Source of the DNA: CAZBUB01 sp964494985
GTDB taxonomy: Bacteria; Desulfobacterota; Desulfovibrionia; Desulfovibrionales; Desulfothermaceae
Length of the DNA: 64,000 nucleotides
Reading direction: 5' to 3'
Assembly (NCBI GenBank): GCA_964494985.1
Contig: CAZBUB010000003.1
Coordinates: 33,311-97,310, forward strand
The notes under the pieces: model-generated
Told to the model about the DNA's origin: nothing
Database searches by the model: none
Seen by the model: the letters and a program-made list of their open reading frames with translations, nothing else
Shown: positions 36,830 through 46,319 of the stretch, one piece after another
Layout: each line of letters opens with the position of its first letter
How positions within the stretch are numbered: the stretch's first letter is position 1
Translations under genes and position numbers: made by a program

Positions 36830-38155
36830 ATGAAAAAACAAACCGGCTGGACCAGAGCTTTGCTGCTGGTTCTGGTGCTGCTGATTCTGGGACTGGGCGG
36901 AGTTTATATGTTCAATGCAGAAAAAGGGGCGCCTGAGCTGGGTATAGAGCCTGCGGGGGGTTTTATCAACGCCCAGAGCAGTATCCAAGTTACTGCCAGG
37001 GATGAGGGTTCTGGATTGGCTGAGGTCAGGGTGACAGTGGTCCAGGGCGATAAAGAGCATAAGATCCAGGAAGAGGCCCTGGAACCTGAAACCAGACAAT
37101 GGCAACAGGAGTTGGATTTGGAGGGCCTAGAGCTCAGAGAACAGGAGCTGACCCTACGGTTCCAGGCCAGGGACCGCTCCTGGGCCAATCTCTTCCAAGG
37201 CAACCAGAGCGTCCAGGAGCAGGAGTTCGAGCTGGATACCAGCCCCCCGGATATAAGCCTGCAGACATTTGTGCACAATCTGAATCAGGGAGGCTCAGGG
37301 GTGGTAGGATTTGTGCTCTCAGAGCCGGTAGAGAAGGCGGGCGTGGAAGTGGGCGAGGACTTTTTCCCTGCCTACGAAGTTCAGGAGGACCGCTATCTTT
37401 GTTTCTTCAGCTTTCCCTACTCGTTGCGGCCCGGGGAGGCCAGGCCGGTCATCGTGGCCCAGGACCGGGCAGGCAACAGCAGGAGCTCAGGCTTTAATCT
37501 GCACGTCAACAGCCGCAGCTTCCCCAAGTCAGAGGTCCAGGTTTCTGAGGATTTCATTCAGAATACACTGCTTCAGTTCAGCGATCTGTATCCAGAAGCC
37601 AAGAATGATCTGGACCTGTTCCTGGCAGTGAACCAGGATCTGCGCCAGGAGAACCGGGAACGGCTCCGGGAGATCGGCAGGGACACTTCCAAGGCCCCTC
37701 TGTGGTCCGGCAGGTTCCTGCGCCAGCCCAATGCTTCCCTCATGTCTGGCTTTGGGCACAAACGCACGTATATTTATCAGGGCCGGGAAGTTGACCAGCA
37801 GACTCACCAGGGAGTGGATCTGGCTTCCATTTCCAGAGCGGAAGTGCCTGCGGCGAATTCTGGTCGGGTTGTCTTTGCAGGCAGACTGGGCATCTATGGC
37901 CAGACAGTGATCCTGGATCACGGTCTGGGCCTGCAGAGCATGTATGCACATTTGTCCCAGATCCAGGTCCAGGAAGGGGAAATGATGCAAAAAGGGGATG
38001 TCCTGGGCAGGACTGGAACCACTGGTTTGGCTGCAGGGGACCATCTGCATTTTGAGATCATGGTTTCCGGGTTTGCGGTAAACCCGGCTGAATGGTGGGA
38101 TGCAAGCTGGATAGAGAATAATATCCAGGGCAAGTTGGGGTTGGCTGCGGAGTGA
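36830..38155 (+). CDS. M23 family metallopeptidase, membrane-anchored
   Basis: 441 residues. One membrane helix lies near 9-27 (ALLLVLVLLILGLGGVYMF). A long periplasmic region with Ig-like beta character follows. A C-terminal LytM/M23 domain has THQGVDLAS near 323 (zinc-binding His and Asp) and the HLHFE motif near 405 with GTTGLAAGD before it. All zinc ligands are present, so it is probably an active peptidoglycan endopeptidase. ACAGGAG precedes the ATG, and a possible promoter (TTGACT at 36765) is upstream. Confidence 0.92.
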   Translation: MKKQTGWTRALLLVLVLLILGLGGVYMFNAEKGAPELGIEPAGGFINAQSSIQVTARDEGSGLAEVRVTVVQGDKEHKIQEEALEPETRQWQQELDLEGLELREQELTLRFQARDRSWANLFQGNQSVQEQEFELDTSPPDISLQTFVHNLNQGGSGVVGFVLSEPVEKAGVEVGEDFFPAYEVQEDRYLCFFSFPYSLRPGEARPVIVAQDRAGNSRSSGFNLHVNSRSFPKSEVQVSEDFIQNTLLQFSDLYPEAKNDLDLFLAVNQDLRQENRERLREIGRDTSKAPLWSGRFLRQPNASLMSGFGHKRTYIYQGREVDQQTHQGVDLASISRAEVPAANSGRVVFAGRLGIYGQTVILDHGLGLQSMYAHLSQIQVQEGEMMQKGDVLGRTGTTGLAAGDHLHFEIMVSGFAVNPAEWWDASWIENNIQGKLGLAAE

Positions 38156-38216
38156 ACTTGAGGCATACAACTAACGGGATTATCCTGGAATATAAACTGT
38201 AAATTCGGAGGTGGCG

Positions 38217-39053
38217 ATGTTTGAGATCCTAAAAAAGAGGGAAATGGCTGACGGCTCAGTGGTGTTGAATGAGATCAGCGCGCCCTTGATCGCGGAAAAA
38301 GCTAAGCCGGGGCAGTTTGTGATCCTCAAGGCCAATGAGACAGGGGAACGGATACCGCTGACCATAGCCTATTCCTACCCGGAAAGAGGCATCATCGCGG
38401 TCATCTACCAGGTAGTGGGCAAGTCCACTGCCTTGTTCAAGTCCATGCAAGTCGGGGAGGGCTTCCAGGATGTGATTGGCCCTTTAGGTAAGCCCACGGA
38501 TATTGAAAATGTCGGCAATGTTATCTGCGTGGGCGGAGGCACAGGAGTGGCTGTGCTCTACCCTATTACCAAGGCCATGAAGGAGGCCGGAAATCATGTG
38601 TATTCCGTGATCGGGGCCAGGACCAAGGACCTATTGATCATGGAGGAGATGATGGGCAACGCTTCCCACGAGCTGCACGTCTGCACAGATGATGGCTCCT
38701 ACGGCCATCACGGCTTTGTCACGGACAAGGTCAAGGAGCTCACAGAGAAACATGACATAAGCCAAGTGGTGGCTATCGGCCCTGTGCCCATGATGAAGTT
38801 TGTCTGCAAGATCACCGAGGAGAAGCAGATCAAGACTTTGGTCAGTTTGAACTCCATCATGGTGGACGGCACAGGCATGTGTGGCTGCTGCAGGATCACA
38901 GTGGGCGGCAAGACCAGGTTCGCCTGTGTGGAAGGCCCGGAGTTCGACGGGCATCAGGTGGATTTCCAGGAGCTGAACACCAGGCTGCAGGCTTATACGC
39001 AGCAGGAAAGGGAGGCCTACGAGAAGTTCAAGTGCGAATGCCAGACAGGTTAG
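38217..39053 (+). CDS. nfnA: NADH-dependent ferredoxin:NADP oxidoreductase, small subunit (NfnA/SudB type)
   Basis: 278 residues from MFEILKKREMADG; CGGAGG at 38206-38211 fits the ATG at 38217 better than the in-frame GTG at 38211. A ferredoxin-reductase-like FAD domain is followed by the nucleotide site CVGGGTGVAVLYPITKAM. A C-terminal 2Fe-2S motif has DGTGMCGCCRITVGG and FACVEGPEFDGH. With NfnB it couples NADPH, NADH and ferredoxin by electron bifurcation, important in anaerobes. The older label for the same pair is sulfide dehydrogenase. Confidence 0.93.
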   Translation: MFEILKKREMADGSVVLNEISAPLIAEKAKPGQFVILKANETGERIPLTIAYSYPERGIIAVIYQVVGKSTALFKSMQVGEGFQDVIGPLGKPTDIENVGNVICVGGGTGVAVLYPITKAMKEAGNHVYSVIGARTKDLLIMEEMMGNASHELHVCTDDGSYGHHGFVTDKVKELTEKHDISQVVAIGPVPMMKFVCKITEEKQIKTLVSLNSIMVDGTGMCGCCRITVGGKTRFACVEGPEFDGHQVDFQELNTRLQAYTQQEREAYEKFKCECQTG

Positions 39054-39140
39054 CCTATCCTGCTGGCAGGTGGAGGCTATAGGGCATCAAGAGCTAAAGC
39101 GCGGGTGATGGGCGCGCAAGTCTTATAAAGGGAGGCATAG

Positions 39141-40553
39141 ATGGCAGAGAAGAAGGAAAAAAAGGAAAAGCTGCCCCGGCAGAAGATGGCTGAGCAGGAA
39201 CCCAAAAAGCGGGCCAGGAACTTTGACGAGGTCCCCTTGGGCTACAGCCCGGAAGAGGCCAAGAAAGAGGCTTCCAGGTGCCTGCAGTGCAAGAAGCCCA
39301 CTTGTGTTGATGGGTGCCCGGTAGGCATAGATATTCCAGGCTTTATCAAACATGTCCAGGAAGGGGAATTCACCAAAGCCATTCGTAAGATCTGGGAAAA
39401 GAACAGCCTGCCTGCGATCTGCGGCAGGGTCTGCCCCCAGGAGTCCCAGTGTGAGGGGGTCTGCATCCTGGGCAAGAAAGATGATCCTGTGGCTATTGGC
39501 AATTTGGAGCGCTTTGCTGCGGACTATGAACGGGAATACGGCAGCGGGGAGCTGCCCCCCAAGGCCGCGCCCACTGGCAAGAAGGTGGCAGTGATCGGGG
39601 CCGGGCCTGCTGGGCTGACCGTGGCCGGGGACCTGATCCTCAAGGGCCACGAAGTGTCTGTGTTCGAGGCCTTTCATAAGGGCGGAGGGGTTCTGGTCTA
39701 CGGCATCCCTGAGTTCAGGCTGCCCAAGGAGATTGTGGCCTCTGAGCTGCACTTCCTGGAGCGGCTGGGAGTTAAGATTGAGCCTAACATGGTGGTGGGC
39801 AAGACCATCACCGTGGATGAGCTCTTTGAAAGGGGCTTTGATGCGGTGTTCGTGGGTGTGGGTGCAGGCCTGCCCACTTTCCTGAATCTGCCCGGGGAGA
39901 ACCTGATAGGGATCTATTCCGCGAACGAGTACCTGACCCGCTCCAACCTGATGAAGGCCTATCTGTTTCCCCAGTACGATACCCCCCTGGCCCAAGGCAA
40001 GGATGTGGTGGTCCTGGGCGCAGGGAACGTGGCTATGGACTCAGCACGCACTGCGCTGCGCATGGGTGCGGACAAGGTGCGTATCGTCTACCGCAGGTCC
40101 AGGGAAGAGATGCCTGCCAGGCAAGATGAGATCCACCACGCTGAAGAGGAGGGTATAGAGTTCTATCTGTTGACCTCGCCCTTGTCCTTTTATGGGGATG
40201 ATCAGGGCCGGGTCAAAGGAATGAAATGTCAGAGCATGGAGCTGGGCGAGCCTGACGAGTCGGGCAGGCGCAGGCCTGTGCCCATTGAGGGCTCTGAGTT
40301 CGAGCTGGACTGCGACCTGGCGGTGATCGCCATAGGCGCAGGAGCCAATCCGGTCCTGACCCAGAGCACCCCTGGCCTGGAGCTGACCAAGCGGGGCTAC
40401 ATCGTGGCTGACGAGAAGACCGGCAAGACCATGAAGAAAGGGGTCTGGGCAGGCGGAGACATTGTCACCGGCCAGGCCACGGTTATTCTGGCTGCAGGCG
40501 CAGGCCGCATTGCTTCTGATTCCATACATGACTACCTGAGCATTGGCTGGTAG
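39141..40553 (+). CDS. nfnB: NADH-dependent ferredoxin:NADP oxidoreductase, large subunit (NfnB; GltD-like)
   Basis: 470 residues. The N-terminal 4Fe-4S motifs are CLQCKKPTCVDGCP near 50-63 and CGRVCPQESQCEGVC near 94-108. Then comes the FAD site AVIGAGPAGLTVAGDLILKG near 153. The NADPH site is VVLGAGNVAMDSARTALRMG near 290. The C-terminus ends with the FAD-contacting AGGDIVTGQATVILAAGAGR. The glutamate-synthase small subunit has the same layout; the adjacent nfnA gene argues for Nfn. GGGAGGC precedes the ATG, and a hairpin terminator follows. Confidence 0.94.
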   Translation: MAEKKEKKEKLPRQKMAEQEPKKRARNFDEVPLGYSPEEAKKEASRCLQCKKPTCVDGCPVGIDIPGFIKHVQEGEFTKAIRKIWEKNSLPAICGRVCPQESQCEGVCILGKKDDPVAIGNLERFAADYEREYGSGELPPKAAPTGKKVAVIGAGPAGLTVAGDLILKGHEVSVFEAFHKGGGVLVYGIPEFRLPKEIVASELHFLERLGVKIEPNMVVGKTITVDELFERGFDAVFVGVGAGLPTFLNLPGENLIGIYSANEYLTRSNLMKAYLFPQYDTPLAQGKDVVVLGAGNVAMDSARTALRMGADKVRIVYRRSREEMPARQDEIHHAEEEGIEFYLLTSPLSFYGDDQGRVKGMKCQSMELGEPDESGRRRPVPIEGSEFELDCDLAVIAIGAGANPVLTQSTPGLELTKRGYIVADEKTGKTMKKGVWAGGDIVTGQATVILAAGAGRIASDSIHDYLSIGW

Positions 40554-40580
40554 CCTGAAGTTGGAGACAAACAGCCTTAT

Positions 40581-40622
40581 CCCCGGGGATGCCTGCCAAG
40601 CTGGCCTCCCTGGGATTTTTTG
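40581..40622 (+). terminator. Intrinsic terminator after nfnAB
   Basis: A stem with left arm 40583-40593 (CCCGGGGATGCC region) pairs with GGCCTCCCTGGG, with one G-T pair and one mismatch, then ATTTTTTG. It separates nfnB from the next gene. Confidence 0.65.
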
Positions 40623-40658
40623 TGCAAAGGATCACTCCAAAAAGATTAGGAAAGACCA

Positions 40659-41099
40659 ATGCTCAATCCCCTGGAGCAGCAGATAGCAGAGCTTTTGCAG
40701 GTCCAAAGATTCATGGTGCTGTGCACCCAGTCCGATAAGGGCCCCTACTGCAGCCTGGTGGCCTTTGCCCCAAGCCAGGATCTAAGGCGGATTTACTTCT
40801 GCACCAGGAGGCAGACCAGGAAGTTCCAAAATCTGCTGCAGGAGCCAAAGGTCTCCTTCCTGGTGGATGACAGGCAGAACAGGGAGCAGGATCTAGAGCA
40901 GGCCAGGGCCTTGACCGGCACGGGTACCGGAGCAGAGACAGCTGGCTCAGATCCTGAGCCTGAGGCCTTTGTAGCCAGGCATCCTGAGCTCATAGGTTTT
41001 TTGCAGGCCCAGGAGAGCGCCCTGGTAGAAGTAAAGGTCCAAAGCTATTTTTTGGTGCAGAGATTCGAGGAGCTGCAGCGCCTGGATCTGGATCAGTGA
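40659..41099 (+). CDS. FMN-binding split-barrel protein (pyridoxamine 5'-phosphate oxidase family)
   Basis: 146 residues. The split-barrel pattern is visible: RFMVLCTQSDKGPYCSLVAFAP, then YFCTRRQTRKFQNLLQEPKVSFLVDDR. Such small proteins bind FMN, F420 or haem and reduce small molecules; the real substrate is unknown. The middle (about 85-105) is a Gly/Thr/Glu-rich loop that looks variable. It is convergent with the GAPDH gene, 14 bases away, and follows the nfnAB terminator. Confidence 0.82.
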   Translation: MLNPLEQQIAELLQVQRFMVLCTQSDKGPYCSLVAFAPSQDLRRIYFCTRRQTRKFQNLLQEPKVSFLVDDRQNREQDLEQARALTGTGTGAETAGSDPEPEAFVARHPELIGFLQAQESALVEVKVQSYFLVQRFEELQRLDLDQ

Positions 41100-41113
41100 T
41101 CTGAGCCACTGTC

Positions 41114-42136
41114 TTAGAGGCCACGGCTTGCCAAAAGCTGAGTCAGGTCAGCCAGCCTGCAGGCATAGCCCCATTCGTTGTCGTACCAGGCCATGAGCTT
41201 GGCCCATTGACCATCATCCTGGGGCATGAAGGTGAACTCCCAATCAATGATGCTGGAATGGCAGTCTGCCAGGAAATCCGAGGAGACAGCCGCATCCTGG
41301 CTGTAGGCCATGATGCCTTGGAGCTGATTTTGGGCAGCCTGTTGCAGGCTTTGCCTGAGACCTTGGGTGCTGGTCCTGTTTTCCAGCTCCAGGGTGCAGT
41401 CCACCACAGAGACCGTAGGCGTGGGCACTCGCATGGCATAGCCCTGGATCCTGCCATCTAACTCTGGTAAAACCAGTCCCACTGCCTTGGCAGCGCCTGT
41501 TGTGGTGGGGATGATGTTTCCAGAGGCTGATCTGGCCCGGCGCAGGTCCTTGTGGGGCTGATCCAGGATGCGCTGGTCGTTGGTAAAGGCGTGCACCGTG
41601 GTCATCACCCCTTGGTGTATGCCGAATTCCTGGTGCAGCACCTTCAGGGGCGGAGCCAAGCAGTTGGTGGTGCAGGAGGCGTTGGACAGGATGTGATGCT
41701 GGGCAGGATCGTATTTGTCCTCATTTACTCCCAAAACCACGGTCAGATCCTCATCCTTGCCAGGAGCAGTGATGATGACCTTCTTGGCCCCAGCCTGCAG
41801 GTGCTGGGCTGCCTTGTCCCTGCTGCGGAATATGCCAGTGGCTTCCAGGATGATGTCAGCCCCTGCCTCCTGCCAGGGAATGCGGGAAGGGTCGCGCTGG
41901 GCAAAGCTCTGTATCTGCCAGTCCCCCACCTGCAGGACATTATCTTTGACGTGCACCTGGTGGGGGAATCTGCCATAATTGGTGTCAAAGCGAAGCAGGT
42001 GGGCATTGGTCTCTATGTCAAAGAGGTCATTTATTGCCACCACCTGCAGCTCGGACTGGTACTTTTGGAATATGGCCTTTAAGGCCTGTCGGCCGATGCG
42101 GCCGAAGCCGTTGATTCCGACTCCGATTTTTGCCAT
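41114..42136 (-). CDS. gap: Type I glyceraldehyde-3-phosphate dehydrogenase
   Basis: 340 residues. The NAD site is GINGFGRIGRQALKAI near residue 7, and the catalytic cysteine is in SNASCTTNCLAP near 150. A conserved GIMAYSQDAAVSSDFL and the WYDNEWGYACRLADL ending are present. It oxidises glyceraldehyde 3-phosphate in glycolysis or runs in reverse in gluconeogenesis. GGGAGG precedes the ATG. The GAF gene ends 15 bases upstream in the same direction, so cotranscription is likely. Confidence 0.96.
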   Translation of the reverse strand: MAKIGVGINGFGRIGRQALKAIFQKYQSELQVVAINDLFDIETNAHLLRFDTNYGRFPHQVHVKDNVLQVGDWQIQSFAQRDPSRIPWQEAGADIILEATGIFRSRDKAAQHLQAGAKKVIITAPGKDEDLTVVLGVNEDKYDPAQHHILSNASCTTNCLAPPLKVLHQEFGIHQGVMTTVHAFTNDQRILDQPHKDLRRARSASGNIIPTTTGAAKAVGLVLPELDGRIQGYAMRVPTPTVSVVDCTLELENRTSTQGLRQSLQQAAQNQLQGIMAYSQDAAVSSDFLADCHSSIIDWEFTFMPQDDGQWAKLMAWYDNEWGYACRLADLTQLLASRGL

Positions 42137-42151
42137 TGAGATATTTCCTCC

Positions 42152-42715
42152 CTAATCTTCAAATAATCGATAGTCATAGTCTGCCTGCAGCTGGCAGTCC
42201 AATTTCAGCCGCTGGTGCAGCCTGGCGTTTTCCAGGGCTATGGCGCTTAGGTTGGCAATTATGCTTAGAAACTCTATCTCTCCTGCAGTGAACTCCCGCT
42301 CTTGACCTGAATAAGCCCTGATCACGCCAATAGCTCGGTCCTCGACCATAAGAGGCAGCACTACCAGGGAGATCAGACCTTCCTCCCGGGCCTTTTCCGG
42401 GTACTGGAACCTGGAGTCTGTGCGCGCATCTTGGACTTGGACTGGTTTTTTGCCCTCCAGGGCCTCTTGATCCAGCCTGCTTTTGGCTACCTCTACTGCG
42501 CCTTTGCGCAGGTAGCCTTGACTTAGGCCCTGGGAAGCACCCATGAGCAGCCTTTGGCCCCCGGAGTCCAACAGGCGTAAAGAGCAGGCCTGGAGATCCA
42601 TGCTCTGCACCACCTGCCCGGCAATGGTTTCCAGGACCTGGGCAGGCTCTAGGCTGGAGTTGATGACCTTGGCCACTTGGTACAAGGAGTGATAGTAATC
42701 CTGTTCCTTGCTCAT
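42152..42715 (-). CDS. GAF-domain protein
   Basis: 187 residues forming one GAF domain: LYQVAKVINSSLEPAQVLETI at the start, VVQSMDLQACSLRLLDSGGQRL, and LPLMVEDRAIGVIRAYS near 120-138, with a C-terminal helix (IANLSAIALENARLHQRL). No DNA-binding, kinase or cyclic-nucleotide output domain is present, so it may act as a small sensor for a partner. It is just upstream of the GAPDH gene; a link to glycolytic control is possible but unproven. Confidence 0.85.
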   Translation of the reverse strand: MSKEQDYYHSLYQVAKVINSSLEPAQVLETIAGQVVQSMDLQACSLRLLDSGGQRLLMGASQGLSQGYLRKGAVEVAKSRLDQEALEGKKPVQVQDARTDSRFQYPEKAREEGLISLVVLPLMVEDRAIGVIRAYSGQEREFTAGEIEFLSIIANLSAIALENARLHQRLKLDCQLQADYDYRLFED

Positions 42716-42855
42716 GTTTTACTCCTGCAGAGTTATGGTTTTGGGGCAGGCTATGCACCTCTTCTGGAGGAATGGGCCTTTGCAAACAGCTAAGACCTGA
42801 TATCGTAGTGGACATAAAGGCTTTACAGGGAGATGTCAAGGCAGGCCAAAAGCTC

Positions 42856-43149
42856 TTACTCTAAGCGCTGCAGGATGGGCAAGACCAGGGCCTGGAGATG
42901 CTTATGGGAGTCTTTGGCCTGCCTGAACTCCTGCAGATCCTCAAGCACGCTCTGCAGCCTTTCCTCTGGGACCTGGGCCTGGACCACGGTGAAATTGCCT
43001 GGAAAAACCTGTGTCCCATAGTGTTTGCCGTCCAGGCCTTTGCCTTCAATCAGAGGATAGCGCACAAAATCCTGTATGCCCTGTCTGTCCAGGATATGTT
43101 CCACTGCATCGGAGTACTCAAAGCGAAAGCTGATCTGTACAAGCTTCAT
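42856..43149 (-). CDS. Small PII-like protein linked to the RND efflux operon
   Basis: 97 residues, MKLVQISFRFEYSDAVEHILD at the start, then a variable loop and a helix (PEERLQSVLEDLQEF). The strand-helix-strand pattern and length resemble PII-like (GlnB-fold) proteins. I have a general memory of such proteins beside RND efflux genes. It lies after the RND pump gene in the same direction, separated by a class 1 repeat. It could sense a small molecule or metal and act on the pump, but no binding residues can be assigned. Confidence 0.7.
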   Translation of the reverse strand: MKLVQISFRFEYSDAVEHILDRQGIQDFVRYPLIEGKGLDGKHYGTQVFPGNFTVVQAQVPEERLQSVLEDLQEFRQAKDSHKHLQALVLPILQRLE

Positions 43150-43163
43150 TGCTGCCTGCCTTT

Positions 43164-43236
43164 GTCAGTTATCGGTTATCGGTTGTCAGTTGTCAGGCTA
43201 GATTTTGAGTCTTGAAAACCGGTAACCGATAACAGT
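43164..43236. repeat. Heptamer-type dispersed repeat, copy 2 (class 1)
   Basis: Left units GTCA, GTTATCG, GTTATCG, GTTGTCA, GTTGTCA; core GGCTAGATTTTGAGTCTTG; right units GGTAACC, GATAACA. It is the reverse complement of the copy at 17914. It fills nearly all of the space between the RND pump gene and the PII-like gene. Confidence 0.75.
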
Positions 43237-43238
43237 TC

Positions 43239-46200
43239 TTAATCTGGATATTCGTTCCTTGATTTGGCCCTGCCCAGAATGTAGTCCTGCAGTTGGTTGA
43301 ACAGGGTGTAGACCACCGGGGTCACAATCAGGGTCAGGGCGGTGGCGCTGAACATCCCTGCCAGGACAGAGACCCCCAAAGGCGCCCTAGCCTCGCCCCC
43401 TGCGCCGTAACCCAGGGCGATAGGCATCATGCCCAGAATGGTGGAAATAGCTGTCATCAATACAGGCCTAAACCTTTCCCTGCCTGCTTCCAGGGCAGCC
43501 TGCACAGGCGTTTTGCCCCTGGCCACCAGGATATTGGTGTAGTCCACCAAGAGGATGGAGTTCTTGGTCACCAGCCCCATAAGCATGATCAGGCCGATAA
43601 AGGCCAGCACACTAAAGTTCATATCCAGCAGCCACAAGGAACCGAAGGCACCTACAGTAGCCAGAGGCAGGGCAGTCATAATGGTCAGGGGCAGGATAAA
43701 GGACTCGAACTGGGCGGACAGCACCAGATAGATAAAGATGATGGAGAAGATGATGGTAATACTCAGGTAGTAGAAAGATTCCTCAAAGACCTGGGACATA
43801 CCAGCTAACTCATAGTCCGCGCCCTGGGGCATCTCCTGCTCCAGGTACTGCTCCAGCTGACTCACTGCATCCCCCAGGGCCACCCCTGGCGGTGTGGAGG
43901 CTGAGATGGTGGAGGAGCGCAGCCGGTTGAAGTGATGTATCTCGCTGGGGCCGATGCTTTCCTGGATTTCTACCAGATTGTCCAGGGAGACCATCTCATC
44001 CTGGCTGTTGCGCACATAAACAGTGCGCAGCAGCTCTGGGGTGATCTCTCCTCGGCCCATGACATCAGTGAGCACGTCGTATCTTTCTGCTTCCTGTTCT
44101 ACCTGGGAGATATCCACCTCACCAAAGAGATAGCGCAGGGTATGGGAAATGTCCTCAGTAGAGACATTCATCTCAGCAGCCTTATCCCTGAGGATATTTA
44201 TATCCACCTGGGGCTTGTTCAGCTCCAGATCTGAGCGCACACCCGCAAACAGATCCGACCTCTCCCGCATCCATTGCATGACCTGTTGCTGCATCTTGTC
44301 CAGCTCTTCTAGATCTTGATTCTGCAAAACCACCTCTACGGCATCTCCGCCCAGTTCACCTGAGCTTGTTTCGCTGACATATACCTGGCCTTCTGGAATC
44401 TGGGCGAACCTCTCCCGGAAGATCTGCATCAGCTCGGTCTGGTGCTGGTCTCTATCCTGTCTGGGAGTCAAGGTCACAAAGGATATACCCTGGTTGGGCT
44501 GGCCAGGAGTGCCCCCCCGGGCCAGACCGATAGCCAGGAACTGGTGTTCGATGCGCTCATCCTGGGCTAGGATATCTTCGATTTCATATGCCAGCTTATT
44601 GCTTTCCCTAATGGTTGAGCCCTCAGGGGTTTCGAAGTTAAGCATAAAGCTGGCCCGGTCAGTATCAGGCTGGAATTCTTTGGGGATATCCGAAAATGCA
44701 GCCATGCCCAGAGCAAAGGCCAAAAGGCCGATAACTACCACCAGAACCCGTCTTTTCAGAGCCTTGTCCAGGATCCAGGCGTAGAGATTTTCCATTCCTT
44801 TTAGGAAATTTTCCGAGAGCTGGAATGCATAGCTTTTACTGGGCTTGTATTTCAGAATCCGGGAGCAGAGCATGGGGCTCAAGGTTAAGGCCACCAGGGT
44901 AGAGGCAAATACGGTTATGGCCACGGTGAGGCCGAACTCAAAGAAGAAACGGCCGATGATCCCTCCAGTGAAAGCCACAGGGATGAATACCGCACCCAAG
45001 GACAGGGAATTGGCTATGGTAGGGAAGGCCACCTCTGTGGTCCCTACCCGGGCTGCAGGCATTGCCTCTGCCCCCCTTTCCATGTGCAGGTAGTTGCGCT
45101 CCAGGACCACGATGGCATCATCGACCACGATCCCTATGACCAGGATTAGTCCCAACAGGGTCAAAACATTGATGGTAAAGCCCAGGACATTGATGATGGC
45201 CAGGCCAGTGAGCAAAGAGATGGGGATGGCCAGGGCCACTACAAAAGTGCCCCGGCCGCTGCGCAGGAAGGCCAGGACTACCAGGATGACCAAGCTGGCG
45301 GCTATCATGATGGTGTTCTGCAGATCGCCGATGTTTTCCTCGATATACTCAGACCCGTCGTGGGCGATCTTGTAATCCAGGCCAGGGGGGAAGTCCCGGG
45401 ATATCTCCTCGATCTTGGAGCGGGCATTTTCCGCCAGCTCCACTGTATTGGCCCCGGTTTGTTTGACCACACCCAGGCCTACTGTGGGCTCTCCTGCGAA
45501 GCGGGCCAGCTGCCGGTCGGTCTCCACGCTGTCCACAGCCTCTCCCACGTCAGAGAGCCTGACAAAGGAACCGTCTCGATAATCCAGGACAATATCGTTG
45601 AAAGGCCCGGCCTCGGAGAACATGCCCCTGCTGCGGATGAGGAATTCCCGGCTTAGACCCTCTACTCTGCCTGCGGGGATGTCCACGTTCTCCTGCTGGA
45701 TTCTGCCCACCACATCCTGCATGGTCAGGCCATGGGCAGCCAGGCGCAAGGGGTCAATCTTGATGCGCACTGCATATTCCCTGGAGCCGCCGATCTGGAT
45801 TTGGCCCACTCCACGCATGGTCTCCATCTGGGGCTTCAGGGTCTGCTCCGCGAATTCGGTCATGCGCACGTCATCCCAGCGCTTATCCCCCTGCAGGGCA
45901 ATCCACATAATGGCTGAGGAGTCCATCTCCAGCTTGCGCACAATAGGCGATTCCGCCTCTTCAGGCAGCTCCCGTCTGGCCCTTTCCACTGCATCGCGCA
46001 CGTCCTGGGCTGCCAGGTCCTGGTCCCGCCAGAGCTCGAACTCCGCCACTATGGTCCCCACCTGTTCCCTGGCTGTAGCGTTCACCTCCTTGAGGCCCTC
46101 TATAGTGTTGATCTCTGCCTCCAGGGGCTCAATAACCTCCATTTCCACTGTCTCTGGGGCAGCACCAGAGAGCTCAATGTTGACACTTATAACCGGGAAC

Positions 46201-46319
46201 TCCACTTCCGGGTTTTCCTGCACCGGCATTTGTGTATAGCCGTAGATGCCGAAGATGCCCAGAATCAAAAAGACCACTATGGTGGTTACCGGCCTGCGGA
46301 TGCACAGATTCCAGATCAC
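43239..46319 (-). CDS. RND family efflux pump, inner-membrane transporter
   Basis: 1026 residues, the AcrB/MexB-type length, with twelve predicted membrane helices and two large periplasmic loops. The proton-relay aspartates are in GIVVDDAIVVLERN, and the relay lysine is in GLVTKNSILLVDY. The N-terminus starts IWNLCIRRPVTTIVVFLIL, and FPVISVNIELSGAAPETVE follows. It should export drugs, detergents or lipids through the TolC-type channel encoded upstream. The start overlaps the adaptor gene stop by four bases. Confidence 0.96.
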   Translation of the reverse strand: MIWNLCIRRPVTTIVVFLILGIFGIYGYTQMPVQENPEVEFPVISVNIELSGAAPETVEMEVIEPLEAEINTIEGLKEVNATAREQVGTIVAEFELWRDQDLAAQDVRDAVERARRELPEEAESPIVRKLEMDSSAIMWIALQGDKRWDDVRMTEFAEQTLKPQMETMRGVGQIQIGGSREYAVRIKIDPLRLAAHGLTMQDVVGRIQQENVDIPAGRVEGLSREFLIRSRGMFSEAGPFNDIVLDYRDGSFVRLSDVGEAVDSVETDRQLARFAGEPTVGLGVVKQTGANTVELAENARSKIEEISRDFPPGLDYKIAHDGSEYIEENIGDLQNTIMIAASLVILVVLAFLRSGRGTFVVALAIPISLLTGLAIINVLGFTINVLTLLGLILVIGIVVDDAIVVLERNYLHMERGAEAMPAARVGTTEVAFPTIANSLSLGAVFIPVAFTGGIIGRFFFEFGLTVAITVFASTLVALTLSPMLCSRILKYKPSKSYAFQLSENFLKGMENLYAWILDKALKRRVLVVVIGLLAFALGMAAFSDIPKEFQPDTDRASFMLNFETPEGSTIRESNKLAYEIEDILAQDERIEHQFLAIGLARGGTPGQPNQGISFVTLTPRQDRDQHQTELMQIFRERFAQIPEGQVYVSETSSGELGGDAVEVVLQNQDLEELDKMQQQVMQWMRERSDLFAGVRSDLELNKPQVDINILRDKAAEMNVSTEDISHTLRYLFGEVDISQVEQEAERYDVLTDVMGRGEITPELLRTVYVRNSQDEMVSLDNLVEIQESIGPSEIHHFNRLRSSTISASTPPGVALGDAVSQLEQYLEQEMPQGADYELAGMSQVFEESFYYLSITIIFSIIFIYLVLSAQFESFILPLTIMTALPLATVGAFGSLWLLDMNFSVLAFIGLIMLMGLVTKNSILLVDYTNILVARGKTPVQAALEAGRERFRPVLMTAISTILGMMPIALGYGAGGEARAPLGVSVLAGMFSATALTLIVTPVVYTLFNQLQDYILGRAKSRNEYPD